DNA from: Tyto alba
Lineage: Eukaryota > Chordata > Aves > Strigiformes > Tytonidae
DNA: 64,000 nt
Assembly: GCF_018691265.1 (NCBI RefSeq)
Contig: NW_024881322.1
Coordinates: 15,711,489 to 15,775,488 of the forward strand
Reading direction: 5' to 3'
Shown here: piece after piece, positions 11,056 through 26,000 of the stretch
Layout of the letters: every line of letters starts with the position of its first letter
How positions within the stretch are numbered: position 1 is the stretch's first letter
Notes under the pieces: generated by a model
What the model was told of the DNA's origin: nothing
The model's database searches: none
What the model saw: only the letters and a program-made list of their open reading frames with translations
Program-made: the position numbers and the translations under genes

Positions 11056-14000
11056 GTAAGTAGACATCACTTTCCTTTTTGCATTTTCTAGAGCTCAAGA
11101 GAATTAGATTCTTTAAGCTCTTAGTGTTGTTGTTTCACTAATTATCCTTTTTCCATAACTTCTCTGAGACATTTTTATTTTAAAAATGAAGATGCAATAA
11201 ATTTTCCTTTCCCTCCTTCCTCATATCCCATCTCTTACCCTTTTTCCTTATTAAGAAAAGTGTACAGTCTCGTTTTGTCACCCAATCCAGGCGACCTTTC
11301 AAAGTAAAAACGAAATACAAGATCTTAAACAGCTCTTATTTCAGAACACTGAAGGGAAACATAAGTAGAGCCATGTGAGGACAGTTTTCCCTTTGTTATG
11401 AACAAGGGCAGGTAATCAGGCAGAATATCCAGAAAGCTTTGAAAGTAAGTTTGTCCCTGTGCTAATACTGTTGTTTAATTTAGGGTGTTGCGATGGTTTG
11501 TTACCCGTGGCATAACCATCCTTTTTGATGAGTAGCATCTACATTCCCATCAGGCTGGGGTGTGAACTAAATGTCAAAGGCCTGTAGGTGCATGATTGAG
11601 GATCTCTCTGAATGGCAGTTTTCTGTTTCAAAATGCCTACAGCAACAACAAAAAGGTAGAGGAAATGTGTGGGTGGGAGGTGTCTTCCCTGTGGATTTGG
11701 GGACAGAAAGGAGATAAATGTACTCGACTTTGTCTGTGGGTTGTATAACTTTATAATTACCAACACCTGTAAATATAAGTTTAGGAAGAAAAAAAAAAAG
11801 TGGGGTGGAGGAGTAGGTAGCAGCATTAGGTCATCTGTTCTGAAGGACTGGAAATTACTGTAATCCTTATGTTATCCAAGAACTTCCCTCCCTTTTCTTC
11901 TCTACCTCCATGTCATCTGCTAGAAATGGGAGAGATATACTAGGGACAAAAAGCAGCCAGGAAGCCAGGTGAGAAACAAACTTATTGAGAGAATGAAATG
12001 CCATGTGGTTTAGTCATCTGTGATTCTGAATATTAACTGCTTAGGAGGTGGTTGTGCCTAGAACTCACTGGGGTTTTTTTTCAGGTGACTGTTGAGAATT
12101 ACTCATAAGTGGTTGGCCAGAACAGATGGATGTATTTAAATAAGTTAATTTTCATTGCATGCTAATAACAACAGGACTTCGGTTCCACCTACATTTTACT
12201 TCGTTTTGCTGCAATGGGGGAAAGAAGGTGGGATGTCATGAAATGATGAAAATCCCACGGTACCTTGATGTGTTATTCACCATCACCTTGTTGTTCTGCT
12301 TACATTTCTGCCCACGTGCTTTCACAGCCAATGTTTGTCTCCCTTGGTAATACAAAGGGGTAGCCACTTGGATGTTGGGTGCTAGCTCAGACTCCTGCTG
12401 CAGGTAAATACGTACTGAGCCCTGCAAAAGCAAGGGGCCCAGGGGGGAGGCTCTCTGTCTGCTGTAGTTCTGATGCATGCAAGGTTGCTTTCTAATTGGT
12501 TTCCTTCTGGGAACTAGTTTACTGTTTTCTTTGTGTGCTTAAATGGAATATCTGGTAGAAAAGCAGTGTGTTTATTTTCCAGTCTGTCAAAGAAGTTAAC
12601 TGGAATTGCATCCAGCTTTGAACACTGGAAGGAAGAAGGTTGTGAGAGGGAGGGGCTATGGTGTTGGTGGGCTGTTGTTTGGTTTGGGAGATAGTTTAAT
12701 GTGGAGGGAAAACTGTTGTATATTGACTATGTCAGGTCAATCAGAAGACTGCTAGTAGTAGTTGTGTGTGTTTGTGGTAGATACTGCAGCACCCTGTTAA
12801 TCTGAGTCATTGCATAAACTTGCTGCGATTGCCAGTCTCCTGGATAGTGTAAGTAAATGGAAAAAGGAAAGGGAAAAGGGTGGGATGTGCGTGCTCAGTT
12901 TGTTGTGATGGTGATGAATGTCCCGTTAATGCTATTGTTGTTATTGCAATTATGAGTTGAAGTGGAAAAGAAGAAACATTAAGGAAAGACAATAAGGACT
13001 TGGGAATGGCAAAGCTCAGAGGATAGATAACATGTGACAAGTGAAGAAATTTGGAAGGGAAGGAAGGGAGGGTATTTGAGTGCATAGGAGCCCAGTAGAT
13101 TTAAAGGGGGCATGGATCAAAACGATGGAAAGGTCACTGATGGCTGTGGTGCCTTGGGTTTCCTACTTTGTTATTTCTGCAATTTCTGTTCTGCTCTGCT
13201 TCCTACCTGCGCTGTCTTTTCACACCTGTACAGTGGAGGAGAGGCACGACACCAATCTCAATATCTAGGGTGAAGTCCCATTGCTTTGGTACTGGCTTGA
13301 CCCTTCACTGAGTTAATTCAATTTGCTAATCCCACAGAAAGTTGTTCATTTTAGCACATCTGAGTCAGTGTTGAATCATCTTGGTACTGTTTTTGGCGAA
13401 CACTGGTGAAATGGGAGGAAGGGAGTATTCTGCATATTGTGGGCGAGGAGGCATGAATAGGATCTTCTGAATTAGCAGATGGTCAGATGTTAAATCATCT
13501 AAGGGCATAATATGTAGCGTTATCCTGAGGGCATCTCCTCTGTGCAAATCTAGATCTGGGCTGGGCTGTAGTGAAACGAGTTTTTTTTTATCTTACAATT
13601 TCTGGAGCAACAGTCTGTAAGAGGCAGATATATTTAGTCAAATGAGTTTGCAATAGATTCCATTCCTTTCTATCACTGGTTTCTGATGGAAGTTTTTTTC
13701 TACCCAGTTAACATATGTATTCTGTCCTTTGGTCCTGAGACTATCTTTGGAGACTTACGAAACCCAGCAGTGCAATCCTTTTTAATGATGTCCCTGTGAT
13801 TTCAGTCCCATGCTGGCAGTATGTCACCGTCTCTCTTGGAGAGACAGTTTGTGTTATAATTAAAAGGTTGGCTTGTCAGCTCAGAAATACCAAGTCCTGT
13901 GTCTATTCACACATCTAGTGTGGCATGCTCAGACCAAGGCATCCTTGGTCTGGCATGTCCATATACCTTATTCCTTCTGCGTAGGCATGTCCTCCTAGAA

Positions 14001-17000
14001 GGTGTCTGCTGCTCTTTAAATTGCCCAGAGTATTAGAAATCCAAGGTGGACTGTCACATAAAGTGGTTGTTTGCTTTTATCGGAAGTTTAAAGGCAAGAT
14101 AGCTGAGTTAATCTTTCCTGTAAAGGCTCTCCTTCAGCCATCCACAGACAGAGATAAGACTGTGTCTGCTAAGCAAGAGGAACATGGGATAAGAAATCAG
14201 TGTGCCAAAGTAAGTGTCCTAGAAATTCAGCTAGAGTGGAGGTAAAACTTGCAGTGACGTGACTCTTTCTCTTTTTGATCTTAAGTGTTTTTTAGTTTTT
14301 GATGCAATCTGTCTCCCAGTGTAGTTACTTAAAAAAGAAAGAGCTATTACAGATGTTGCTCAAAGCTTTCTTGAAACGTGTTGGTTATACTTTCTGTATT
14401 AACAGCTAGGGTAAAAGTTGGAGGTCTCAGTTACAGAACTAACGATGCATCTCTCTGTCCAAATAGTTAATGATATTAGTACCTTTTAAAAATTATTTTT
14501 CCAGTGGACATAATTGTTCTTGCCTTCATAGAGCAGTAGCAAGCTTTAGTTTAATTCAAGCATGTGTCTTCCGAATATAATTCCATTTCTTAAGGCTAGA
14601 TTGAGGAATTGATCATTTACCAAACTTTTCTACCTCTGCTGTGTGAGCAAGATATAGCTTATTTCAGACCAGAAGCCATCATGGAAAGCTTGCCAGGAAT
14701 TTGAGACATACATTTGTCTTCTACTGTTGATACAGAAAATTTCCGAGACTGCTCTTAACTTACTTCACTAACCTAACCAACTATTTCTCCATGTTCTAGC
14801 TGCCTGCATCACAAGGTATTGGCAGTTAGATACTTTTCTCCTGCTTCAGCAAAACATTTATTTATGAGGCCTGGAAAAATAGGTAAATAAATATAAAGCA
14901 GAGAAAGGAATTAGTCACTGGAGTCTAATCGTTATCCTCGGAAAAGCAGGGAGCCAAGTTATCCCTGACTTTGCTTTAAGAATTAGAGCATATGTCTCCT
15001 TGTATGGATGCACAGAAAGCAATTCAGAATTAAAGCTGTCTCAGCAGACTTGACCCTCATCCCCTGCAAGGTTCCTCATCCTACTCTTGCTCAAATAAGC
15101 CAGCTCAGTCTTATTCGAGACGTACCTGAAGTGCTGATGGTTGGCAGAAGAGATGGTCAAGATATTTCTCTTACTTGGCAATAATGTGAATAATGACACA
15201 GTGGGCCGCGAAGCCACCTCCTCTGTGTGCAGATACCAGCAGTGCTTAAGATACTCCAGTTGTTTTTTCTGCTTCTGAGTTGGGAATGAGTAGTAGAGGA
15301 AGACTGCCTTACATTGTGCTGATTAGGAGTAGCTTGGTTAGAATGATTGTGAATGTCCCCCTCACTGCAGGGTGAAATAAGTCCCCTGGTATGCCTGACC
15401 AATCCCATAGGTCTTTTCTGTTTATTTTTCCTCCGGCATCACATCAAAGCTTCTAATGAAGTGATAAATTCCAAATGCTAGAACCTCCGTGTTTCTAATC
15501 CTCTCCTTTCCAGGCTCCATGGCACGTTTATAAAACAGCAGAAATGTTTTTGAGTATGAGTGGTAAGCATGTGTCCACAGCAATAAAAGTGCTGCATCTG
15601 GTGTCACTGAGTCAGTGAATCAGTCCTCCACACAGGGAGGGGGGGGTTGGCTGACTTAGAAGGAAAAAAGTTTTGATGCTGTCCAGTACTGAGTTAACAT
15701 TATTTCAGCTCGTCCTGTTGGATTGTTGTGTATTGAATTTTTAAATAATGTGATATTCTAAGAGAAGTAGTGAGGAAAAGAGAGTAACTTTGCTTAGGGA
15801 ATCGGAGAATAACTCAGATGGGAAGTGTTCTCAGGAGACCTCCAGTCCATCCTCCTGACAGATCTGAGCAGGGTCAGCCATGAGGTCAGACCAGGTTGCT
15901 CAGGGCTTTAACCAGTTAGGTCTTGGGAAAACTCCTAGGAAGATGATGTCACAACTTCTCCGGGCAATGTGTTCTGCTGCCTGGCTGGTGGATAAGTTTT
16001 TCCACGTACCAAGCCATAAGGTCTTTTTGTTTCAGTTTACATCCATCGTTTGTTCTTTTCCCACCCTGCACCCCTGGGAAGGTCCTGGCTCCATCTTAGC
16101 AACCTCTTGGGTACTGGAAGACTGCTCTTGGGTCCCTCTGAAGCCATTTCTTCCCTAGGCTGAATAAGCCCAAGTCCCTCAACCTCCCCTCAGAGGGCAG
16201 GTGTCCCAGTCCCTGATGATCTTGGTGGCCCTTTGCTGAGCTTGCTCCAGTTTATCAATTTCATTGTTTTTACTGAGGATGTCAAAACTAAATGTGGTAT
16301 TTTAGATGTGGTCCAACAAGTGCTTGGTGAAGGGAGATAGTTACTGCCCTTGATCCACTGGCTAAGCCAGTTGGCACACTGTTGACGCAGTCCAGGATGC
16401 TGTTGGCCTTTATGGCTGTCATGGCACACTGCTGGCTCATGTTCAGCTTGTCTACCATGACCCCTAGGACCTTCTCAGCATTGCTGCTCCACAGCCAGCG
16501 AGATGTTCATCCTTCCCACAGGCAAGACTTTGCGTTTGGTTTTGTTCGATTTCATGAGGTTCCTGTCTGGCCATTCCTCCAGCCAGTCTAGATCTTTGAG
16601 TGGCAGCCCTGCCCTTGAGCTCATTGACTGATCCCCACTTTGGTGCCATCTCCAAACTCTGTCACCAGTTCTAGCAACACCCTTGTCAACAGGATGGGTC
16701 CAGACTCTGTGGTTACCAGTGATTATTTCATACTCTCCAGGGAGACTTCCCTTTGAGCCCTACCATCCAACCATTTTTTTTTTTTCACCCATCTGGCTGC
16801 CCGCCTGCCCAGATTGTAACTTGGTGTCCTTTGCAACTATCATTTGTGGGTGAAGTTTGGCTTTCCTAGCATCACACCTACTTGTGTATGTGATAATTTC
16901 TAATTCTGCCTCCTGAATACTGACTTTTTGCATGGATTTGCATCAGCCATGGCTTTCTTGTCCAAGTTCGTTTTGACTGATCAGTGGTGTGCTACTAGGT

Positions 17001-20000
17001 GAAAGACCTCCAGAAGGAAACATAGAAACTTAATCCAGAAGAAAATACTGCTGGTAAATATGTGAAGAACAAAATAAACATAGGGGAGTGCCATCTTGTA
17101 ACTTTTCATTCTTATCCAAAACAGGACCTAAATAAATGTTAAAAGCATATGCAGATGGAAGTGCTGTATTTTTAGGCTAATATGTTTCTTCCATAGAAAG
17201 TAGATTATGGCATGCAACAGACAGCTGCACGTGTACACATTTATGTTGTTTAAATCTGTTTTTAGAATTAGTATAAGAACATTAATGTAAACCTAAAGAA
17301 GGAATGTTTGCTAATATTCTTCATATTTCAAGCATGTTCCTGCTCTGCATGGGAACAGTCAATTCTTTTTCTTATTGTGGAGAAGAATGCTGATTGTATT
17401 CTGTTTGTGGTTTTTCATGGGTTTTGAAATAGATTTCTCATGCATTTCCACACACTTCTCTTCCTTTGCAGATTAAATTTTGTTGTATTTATCACACAGT
17501 TGTATTCATCTGGGCTTTAAATGTGTAAGCCCTTATGTGCTTGGTGGTCAGTCTATAATACTAATTTGGTGCATTATCAGGAACCTGCAAAATGTTTCAG
17601 ACGAAAACACTAAAAAAAGGGTTTTTATCTTGCTGTTACTCAGATGGCTTGGAGAGCCCTTTTTCCATCGGGGTGTGTACAAGAGGCTGGGATAACCCCC
17701 CCAATCTCGGCAGAGGCCATGTTGCACGATGGGAGCTACTTTCTGCCTTCCACATCCTGTTATGTTTACTGCTTTTAATTAAGTTGGCTTTCCTGACGAT
17801 ACACTTAGCTTTCCCATCGCAATTACAGCTGCATGAAGTGTCAGCAGGTGTGTGCTTAGGGCAGTAATCTAGCTGTTGATTTATTCTTTCACTTGATTTG
17901 AAGCCAGCACGGAGGAGGAGGGAGAGGGGGAGGCAGCGCCATGGTTTTGCACGCTTCCAGGCGCCTTGAATGTCTGGCAGCGCACAGAAACGGAGACCTG
18001 GATTCAGGCCAGGGCCACCAATTTAGCAGCCAGCAGCCACAGGAAGGGCCTGTTTGCAGATGTAGCTCAACGCGGGAGCGTAAGCGCGCAATTTGTATCC
18101 TGAAGGAAGACAGCAGTAATTATCAGACCGTCTGTATGGAAAGGCAACAAAACCCCACCACCCTTGCTCAGTCCCGTGTGGCCTTAAACGATAAGGGTAC
18201 AAAACATCGCACCTAGCTTCGATGGTCTGTGCCCTTGAAGCGGTGTATTTCTTGCTTCAAATAAGGGACTAGATTCCCTTAATGTTGATGGATCTGTTAA
18301 GGTCGTAGTCCCAACGGCGGTAATCAGCCAGCAGCTAGGTGCCTTGCCACGCGCTTGAATTTGCTTCGATGAATCAGTTGTCCAATGCACAACCTGGGGA
18401 GAATTGGGCTACCAACTTAACAACGCACTCAACTTGCTGGGAGTGAGTCCTGAGGAGGGGAGAGGCATTTAATAACACAGCCTTCACAGGCAATCAAGCC
18501 GGTGCCTGACCTGATTTCAGAGTTGAGACTGTGAACGATTTTGGAGTTGGAGGCTGACCAGGTGTAAGCAGCTTACTCTGAGAAAAGGGAGGAGAGAGGA
18601 AAAGAGGGTGTTGTGATTTAACCCCAGCCGGCAACTCAGCCCCACGCAGCTGCTCGCTCGCTCCCCACCCAGTGGGATGGGGGAGAGAATCGGAAGGGTA
18701 AAGTGAGAAAACACCTGGGTTGAGATAAAGAGAGTTTAACAGGTAAAGCCAAAGCCACGCACACAAGCAAAGCAAAGCAAGGGATCCATTCCCCCCTTCC
18801 CACGGGCAGGCAGGGGCTCAGCCATGCCCGGGACAGCCGGGCTCCATCACGCGTGACGGGGGCTTGGGCAGGGAAACGCCATCCCTCCCAACGTGCCCCC
18901 TTCCTCCTCCTCCTTCCCCAGCTCGGTATGCTGAGCATATGTCCTGTGGGCTGGGGTGTCCCAGATGTGCCCCCCCAGCTCCCTGTGCCCCCCCAGCCTA
19001 CTTGTGGGTAGGGTGAGGATCAGAAAAGGCCTTGAGGCTGTGTGAGCGCTGCTCAGCAGGGACTGAAACATCCCTGTGTTATCAAAACTCTTTCCAGCAC
19101 AAATCCAAACCACAGCCCCACACCAGCTACTCTGAAGAAAATTAACTCTATCCTGGCCCAAGCCAGCACAGGGGACAGTCTCTGTATTCTAGTGGAGGAG
19201 TACTCTGAAACCAGACTCTCCTCTGGCTGAGGTGGAGCAGGGAACCCAGTCCCACCCCCCTCTCATTTCCAGAGGATGCAATAACCACTCTTGTGGCTAT
19301 CACGAGTGAGCCTCAGTGTTTCCTCTTGAGGCTGTTTGACTTGAAATACTCATCAGAACATCAATTCTTCCATGTCCCAGGCAAGAACCCTAATGTGAGG
19401 CTGAGAATCAAGGTCTTCTGGCTTCCTGTCAGTGGGACAGGAAGGCTTGTGCCGGGTTTGAGCTCCAGTGGGACAACATCAAGGAGCGTTTGATCCTAAA
19501 GTCATCTTGAAGCTTCTAACCCTTTCTGGGTAGGGAGACCTTGAATTAAAATTTTGAAAGACTTGGTGGCACCTAACTGCTGGCCATTAGTACCCGAGTC
19601 CTCCTCTGCATTTGAAGTCCTTCTCTTCTCATGTGGTGGCTTGGTGAAGGAAGAAAAAAGATTTACTGTGCATTAGTATGTTCAATTCAGGCAGATAGGA
19701 AATTCGTGGACACCCATCGCCCCCTGGCAGCAGACTGCTTATAATCTCCCAAAACGACGATTAGATGCAGTAGGACTGCTCGCCCGCTGGGAGCAGCTTG
19801 AGATGCAAAGAACTAATCATCTGGTTAATGAGGGGCCCAATGATTAACAAGAAGTCCTCGTTCCTCTTCGTGTGAGAAATTTACACTTCCACCTCCAGAA
19901 AATTAAAAGTCATCGTATGGATTATCTGCGTCTTAGTTTTGCCAGAGCCTTAAGCTACGCTGTTTCTCTGCTTTGTTCTGTGAAATGCCTGCAGCCTATG

Positions 20001-23000
20001 TTGAAAAATGGCAATGTGAGTTACTCTATACTGCCTCGGGACAGAGCCCGAACCGTAGAAATCCTTGCTAGGTTCTGCTGCAGGAGGAGCAGAGGAAATT
20101 TCTAGATGGGTGTGCGCTGGCCAGAAAGCCATGTGGTGAGACTTGCTGCCTTTACAGACAGCAAGGAAAGTCCCTCGGCAGGGTGGCTTTCCTCTTGGAG
20201 TCTGAGAAGAGAGGGCTGGGGTTTTGGTGAGCCGTTGGGCAGTAGAAGGGTTGGTTTGATAGGAGCAGCTGAGCAAATACTTCTCATCCCATCAAAAGTG
20301 AGGGAGGATTTACCATTTTCTGCTGAGTTCTTGCACTGAGATGGTATTTATAGGCCCTTCACCTAAAGAATAATTGAGAAATAATCTCTTTTTCAGCTGT
20401 TGCCTGCTCTTGTTTTTCATGTCTGTGTGAAGGACAGGAGCCAAGTATCTTGTCTCATAGGAAATTTTAGTTGTGTCAAGACAGATAGGAACCTAATCTG
20501 AGCAAATATTGTTTCTGTCTCTGTTGTTTCTACTCTGTAGAAAAAAATCACCTGACAGCCCCTTTCCTCCTTTTTGCTTTACGTTTTGTTACGGAGTTAA
20601 GGGCTGGGTGATTTATCAGGTACGTGGGTAACTGTATGTCTAGTGCTTTACTGGGTACCAGCGCAGTGTTTTACCCTCAAGTACAGCTGACTGCGTTCAT
20701 CTATGAAGCAGTTATAAGTGTTACATATATCTACTTTTATATTCACCAATATCAGACCTGCATTTTACAAGGCACTGTTCTTGCGTGCACTGGGAGATCA
20801 CCTTTGCTATGTATAAGAAAAGAAGAGAAACGCTTTTGGGTGCTGAGTGGAGTTGTGTCCCTGCTGAAAATTAAACTGTGTTACGAAGACATGCTAAGGA
20901 GACACAGCCAGCTCTAAGACCAAGGCTGGGAAGCAGATGTTGCCTGTCACTGCTCCACCAGCCAAACACCTTGCCTGTGTTGCTGCTCCTCAGGCATCTA
21001 AGTGAATGCCAGTGGAGGGATCTGGCCTTTGTTGCTGCATCTTTCTGCAGGGAGATGAAACTATTTTGAGACTCAGAAATAGTTACTTAGGTGGGACTCC
21101 TGAGTGCAGAGTTGGACTCTGTGTTTCAATTTCCATGTTCATAGGGCTGCTGTAGCAAAATGGATTCCTTGGGATCACCTCTCCACCGTGCTTGTAGAGT
21201 TAAGCTCCTCCACGTGTCTTCCCCGTGTAAGCAGTCAATAACCTGGGCATTTCCTTGTATAGCAATATAGTCAATGGCTTTGCTTTGAAAACTGCTTTAT
21301 ATTGGAAGGTGGAAATGCACATACAGAATGGTCTGAAATGAGTTAATCATTGGTAAAATAAACTTGGTAGAAAAATAGCTCGCTGTCTTTCAGTTACATG
21401 GTACACCTATTGATCATCTTCCTCATTCCTCATCCTGCAGGTGTAATCCTGAATCGAGGGGCAGTGTAGTCCTCTTGAGCTCAGCAGCATTACTCCTCAT
21501 GGATAGCACAGCCAAGGCTCTGAACTTCATCAGAATCGTTTCTGCTAGTCACTTCATGGTGGTTGCTTGCTTTGTTCTTTTTGTTTCATGGCTCATTTGA
21601 TTTTTCTCTGTTCAGCATCGCTGCATTGTGGCAGCTGAGTTCCAAGCAGATTAAAATTCACACTTCAGCTGTCTGCCTTCATCTGTTCCGTGGTAGCAGA
21701 CCTGAGCCTTCTGGCGTTGAGGGCTCAGCACTGAGTCTGCCTGGAGGTGACCCAGTCCCTTCCTTCCAGTTCTCGTGAGCACTTGTGGTTCTCCTCCAGG
21801 TCTTTTGCCCATGCCAGTATTAGGGCCACAGCTGGGACTTCCTTAGCTTCATCTGATGCTACTAGCCATTCCTCCCCAGATCTTTCTTTTCTGTTCTTAG
21901 TTTCGGTCTATTGCTATATCCTCCTTAACTTCCTGGCTCCTTTTGGTTTCCCCCTCCCTCCCCACTTCAGAAACTGCCAGTGCATCTTGTATTCCAATGA
22001 CTCCCAGTTTGCTTTATAGATCTTGCACATACATGCAGCAATCATTTAACCTATGACTGGCATGTAACCTTTTTTGGAGCTAAAGTTAGGCTTGTCTTCA
22101 GGACACTGGTTAGAAATCATGCAGTTCCCTGTATCTGGTTGTTGCAGGGGTTTTGTGGTTTTCTTTCAGCCTCCCATCCTCTGCCTCTGTCTACAGTAGA
22201 GTTTCTGCTGCTATATGTGGATTAACAATTTATGTTTTGCTTTACTCTTCCAAAAGACATTGCTGATCAAACGTCTTAAATATTAAATCAGGTTTTGGCA
22301 CTTATCATGTAAACAGACTAGAGAGTAAACCTAAGAAGGCTACAGCCTACATTTCAGAGGGATGGTGTTGATGGGGAATACCTGTGTTGAGTGAGGGCAG
22401 GGAATGTTGTCAGGAGATGGCCATACACTCTACTGAAGACTGTAATCCTTGCTTTACCTCTAATTTCTCCTCTTTACATCAAGTGCCAATCAGGGAATTA
22501 TTTTTAGATGCAGTTCTTTGCTGTGGTAGCTCTGCTAAGAAGGGACTCGCTGAGCTGCGTAGATGCCTGTATAAATGGAAAGGAGCTTCTGAACCGTTTC
22601 TCTGAGCAGTAACTATCTGCAGAACACATACAAGTACAGGGTTGGTTTGTGGGCTTTGGGTCGTACCATATATCCATACATGAAACTTTGTGCTTTGCTT
22701 GTCCATTAAGGGAAGAAGTTCAGCCTCATGATATAAGTGCAAACCCATACAAAAAGCTTGTCACCGTGATCTGACACGCAGCGTAACTTTGATCTCTGAC
22801 ACAGCAGTTCCTTGGTGTGCTAGCAGTACAAGCCATTGGACATGCATTCATTTCACTCCGCTGAATTATAAATGAAAAGATGTACCTTCTAAATCATAAA
22901 TCACATCATGGACGTTTTTCAAGAGAGACCGTATGCTCGGTGAAGGTGCAGATTAGTAGTGCAACTAATGGATCATGGCTTGTCCTAAGTAATGCGCTAA

Positions 23001-26000
23001 ATTTTGATCCATGAAACAAGCACTGCCTTAGGGAAATGCGGTTGTTGGGATGACGCTGGTGTGTGAAAGAGGGAAATTGGCTTTAGAAAAGCCTCCTGTG
23101 GGAGATGGGCTGGGTCCAGTTCAGGTTGATAGTAAGGCTTATTCTTCTTCAACTGGCATTGGACACAACCAGTCCTTCTCTGTAAAGCAGAGCCAATGCA
23201 TGAGTGTAGTTTAAAGAATATGCATGCTAATTCAGTAAGTTCATGTGGTTTTGTTTTTTTATGAACCAGGGTCTTAATTCTACTGGGACTTGCTGTCCGG
23301 CAGTACGAGATGCTATGTCAAAGACTGATTATACTTAAGCTTGTCTGGTGCTCCATTAATAAGCTGATTTTATTCTCGTCTTCTGCTGGCTAATAAATAT
23401 GCCTTTTGTAAGTAAGTTAATTTTCTTGTAATTGGGATCGATGTTTTCCGAGGTTGTGTTGTTTTTTCATAGCACATTGAATCAGGCACAGGAGACCAGC
23501 AGAGCTTCCGCGGTACCCTGACAGCACTGTCGGCAAATGAGCCCTTTGTCCTTCCAGCCTTTTTTGGCGCTGTTCTCGCGTGGTGGGGGACACAAACAGC
23601 AGCTTGTTATCATGGCATCATCCCTGATTCCAGGCTCCCACATATGGGTACGTGTGCCCATACTCTCAGGCACACAAAATAAAGTGACTGTTTGGTTTTA
23701 CGGGTAAAAAAGTGAAGGGGTTACTAGAGTCAGATCTCAAATGGATTTATCTCCTGAGTTGTGATACTGGGTTAGCTACACAGCTCCACTCAGCAAATGC
23801 AGGGCTTAGCCTTGGATGAGTTGCCTCAGAAAGCTTACTGGCTGTTAGAAAATGGAGCTTCTCTAAACACAGCCATAATGAGAGACTCGTCCGTCCTTTG
23901 CATCATCGTTTTTGGCCATTTGAAAGTGCAGTCATCTGTGTAGGAGATGAAACGTCTCTTTGATGGCCTGTTTGCCACTCAGTGGTCTCAGGAGCTTCAT
24001 AAACATTCAGCAATTGAGCCTTTCTGTCTTCCAGCTGGCACTTCAGCCCTCTTTTGCAGGAAGAAAAGCTAAGCCACTGAGACTTTAAAAATGGTGCTGA
24101 CTTGTAGCCTAGACAATTTAGAGATTAAAAATAAAAAGCAAATTCAGGTACTATACTCCTTGTGCAGATGCTGTTTTAATTTTAGTGGTTTGAACGACTG
24201 TAATTATGTATTTTAAAATAGCCTTTTCCCATCTCTTCTGGCTCCGAAGAAAACAGATGCAAAATAAGCGAGGCAAGGGTGGGCACGGGGGAGGCGTACG
24301 TGCAGCCTTCCTGGGCTTTCTGTTTTAGCTTAACTTTTAATACAACTTAAGCTCTTGGGGCTTGATCTGGGAAATGGCTTTGGGATCAGAGGCCAGCCTG
24401 GTGCATCCGCTCCCCGTCCTGCTGCGGTCAGGTGTAGGTGTCTGGGCTGAGAGAGCCAAAGTGTGGAGGCAGAGACAAAGGCTGTTCACATCCTTCTTTT
24501 TGGGGGCCTTAATTGTCTCGAGAAGGGCTGTTAGATTTGTGGGCTCTGTTTCCTGTCTGCTCCTCTGGCCCGGCAAAGTCCTTGCTGTGCAGCATCAGCA
24601 AAAGGGACAAGTGCCCATCAACATGGATGAGGTTCTCCAAGCAGAAGTGTGTTGAGGAGCAAAAGAAGTGCCATGACCACTGATTTAATAGAAGGCAGCG
24701 GCTGTCACCCCATTTTGTAAGGAGCCTGATCCTGTCTGTGCATTTAACATGCGTCTTGAAAGCTCCTGTTGGGTTGATCCACTTGGGGAGCATGGAGGAG
24801 GGCTTAATTTCTTGGTCCCAGTAGGACTGAAGGTAATGCTGACTTGCTAAGTCTTGTTAGCAGTGAGTAGGAGCAGTTGTTGGGGTCCTGGCAAGCTGTA
24901 AGGAAGAACAGAGGTTGGAGGTGGGTTGCTTTCAGATTCAATGATGGCAAAGTGGATGTTTTCTCTTTTGGCGTGAGCAACTTACTCTGCTTGAGTCTCA
25001 AACTGGGTGCCTGAGTGTATTCACGGACCTTGCTGATCATGTGAGATCCTCTGGCTACCTTAAATAAATCCTGCCTTCTTGTCATCAGAAGAACGTGTAA
25101 CTGTTTTCACTTGCAAAACAACTGATTATCTATCCATAGGGCATCCTTCTCTGGCTCCAATTAGAGGCTGAAGCCTGTGTGACTTGACATACTCTGTGAG
25201 TGAAGGCTTGTTAATTGAGCGTGTAAATGTGTAATTGTCTGTACAGTTATCCAAATGAGGTTTTTTTAAGCTTTGCATACAAATATGGGAGCACAGTCAT
25301 GCAGTTGGGTAAATCTTCCAAAACCAGGTGCCTAATTAAATACGTGTATTGAGCATCCAGATGCCAACACCCTTAAAAAGATCGAGCCGGTTGTGGTTAC
25401 CTCCTCTTTTCTTGTTGTATGTGGGTACACTAATCTGAATGTTTTCATCTGAGCCTGTCACATACCATAATTTCTGTCCTTTTTCCTACTAAATATGTTT
25501 CACTGGTGTGGGAAATGGCAGTTACTATAGAAATTGTTCAGATGTTGCTGTTAATGTATGTGCTGGCTTTTAGTGAAGTGGTACCTTGTGCTTACAGTGG
25601 TTCGTGCTATAATACCTTTAAAATGGTTCTATTCCATACGAAATATTAATTTGAAACGGGGCAGGGGGAGGTTTGAGGAAAGCCTACTTAACTAATGAGA
25701 GTTGTTGGCAGTTGTAATCCAGTGCAACTTCTGAGAAGCAAAAAATGACATTAAATGTGCAAATAATGGTACCCTTGAAGTTTTCTCTGCACTCGGTGGT
25801 TTCTCTGTTTGGAAGCTGCTGATTTGCAAAGAATGAGTGATCTGGCAGTTCTGACCTTGCAATTATTGTCTGTTGCAGTGAACAAAACCCCAAATGGCTC
25901 ATTTTTGAAGTCTGCAGTGTTCATTTGCTGTGAAAGAAAACACAGTAAATACTGCTTTTTTTTTTTATATATAACGTGTCCTTTTATACAGAATTAAGCA

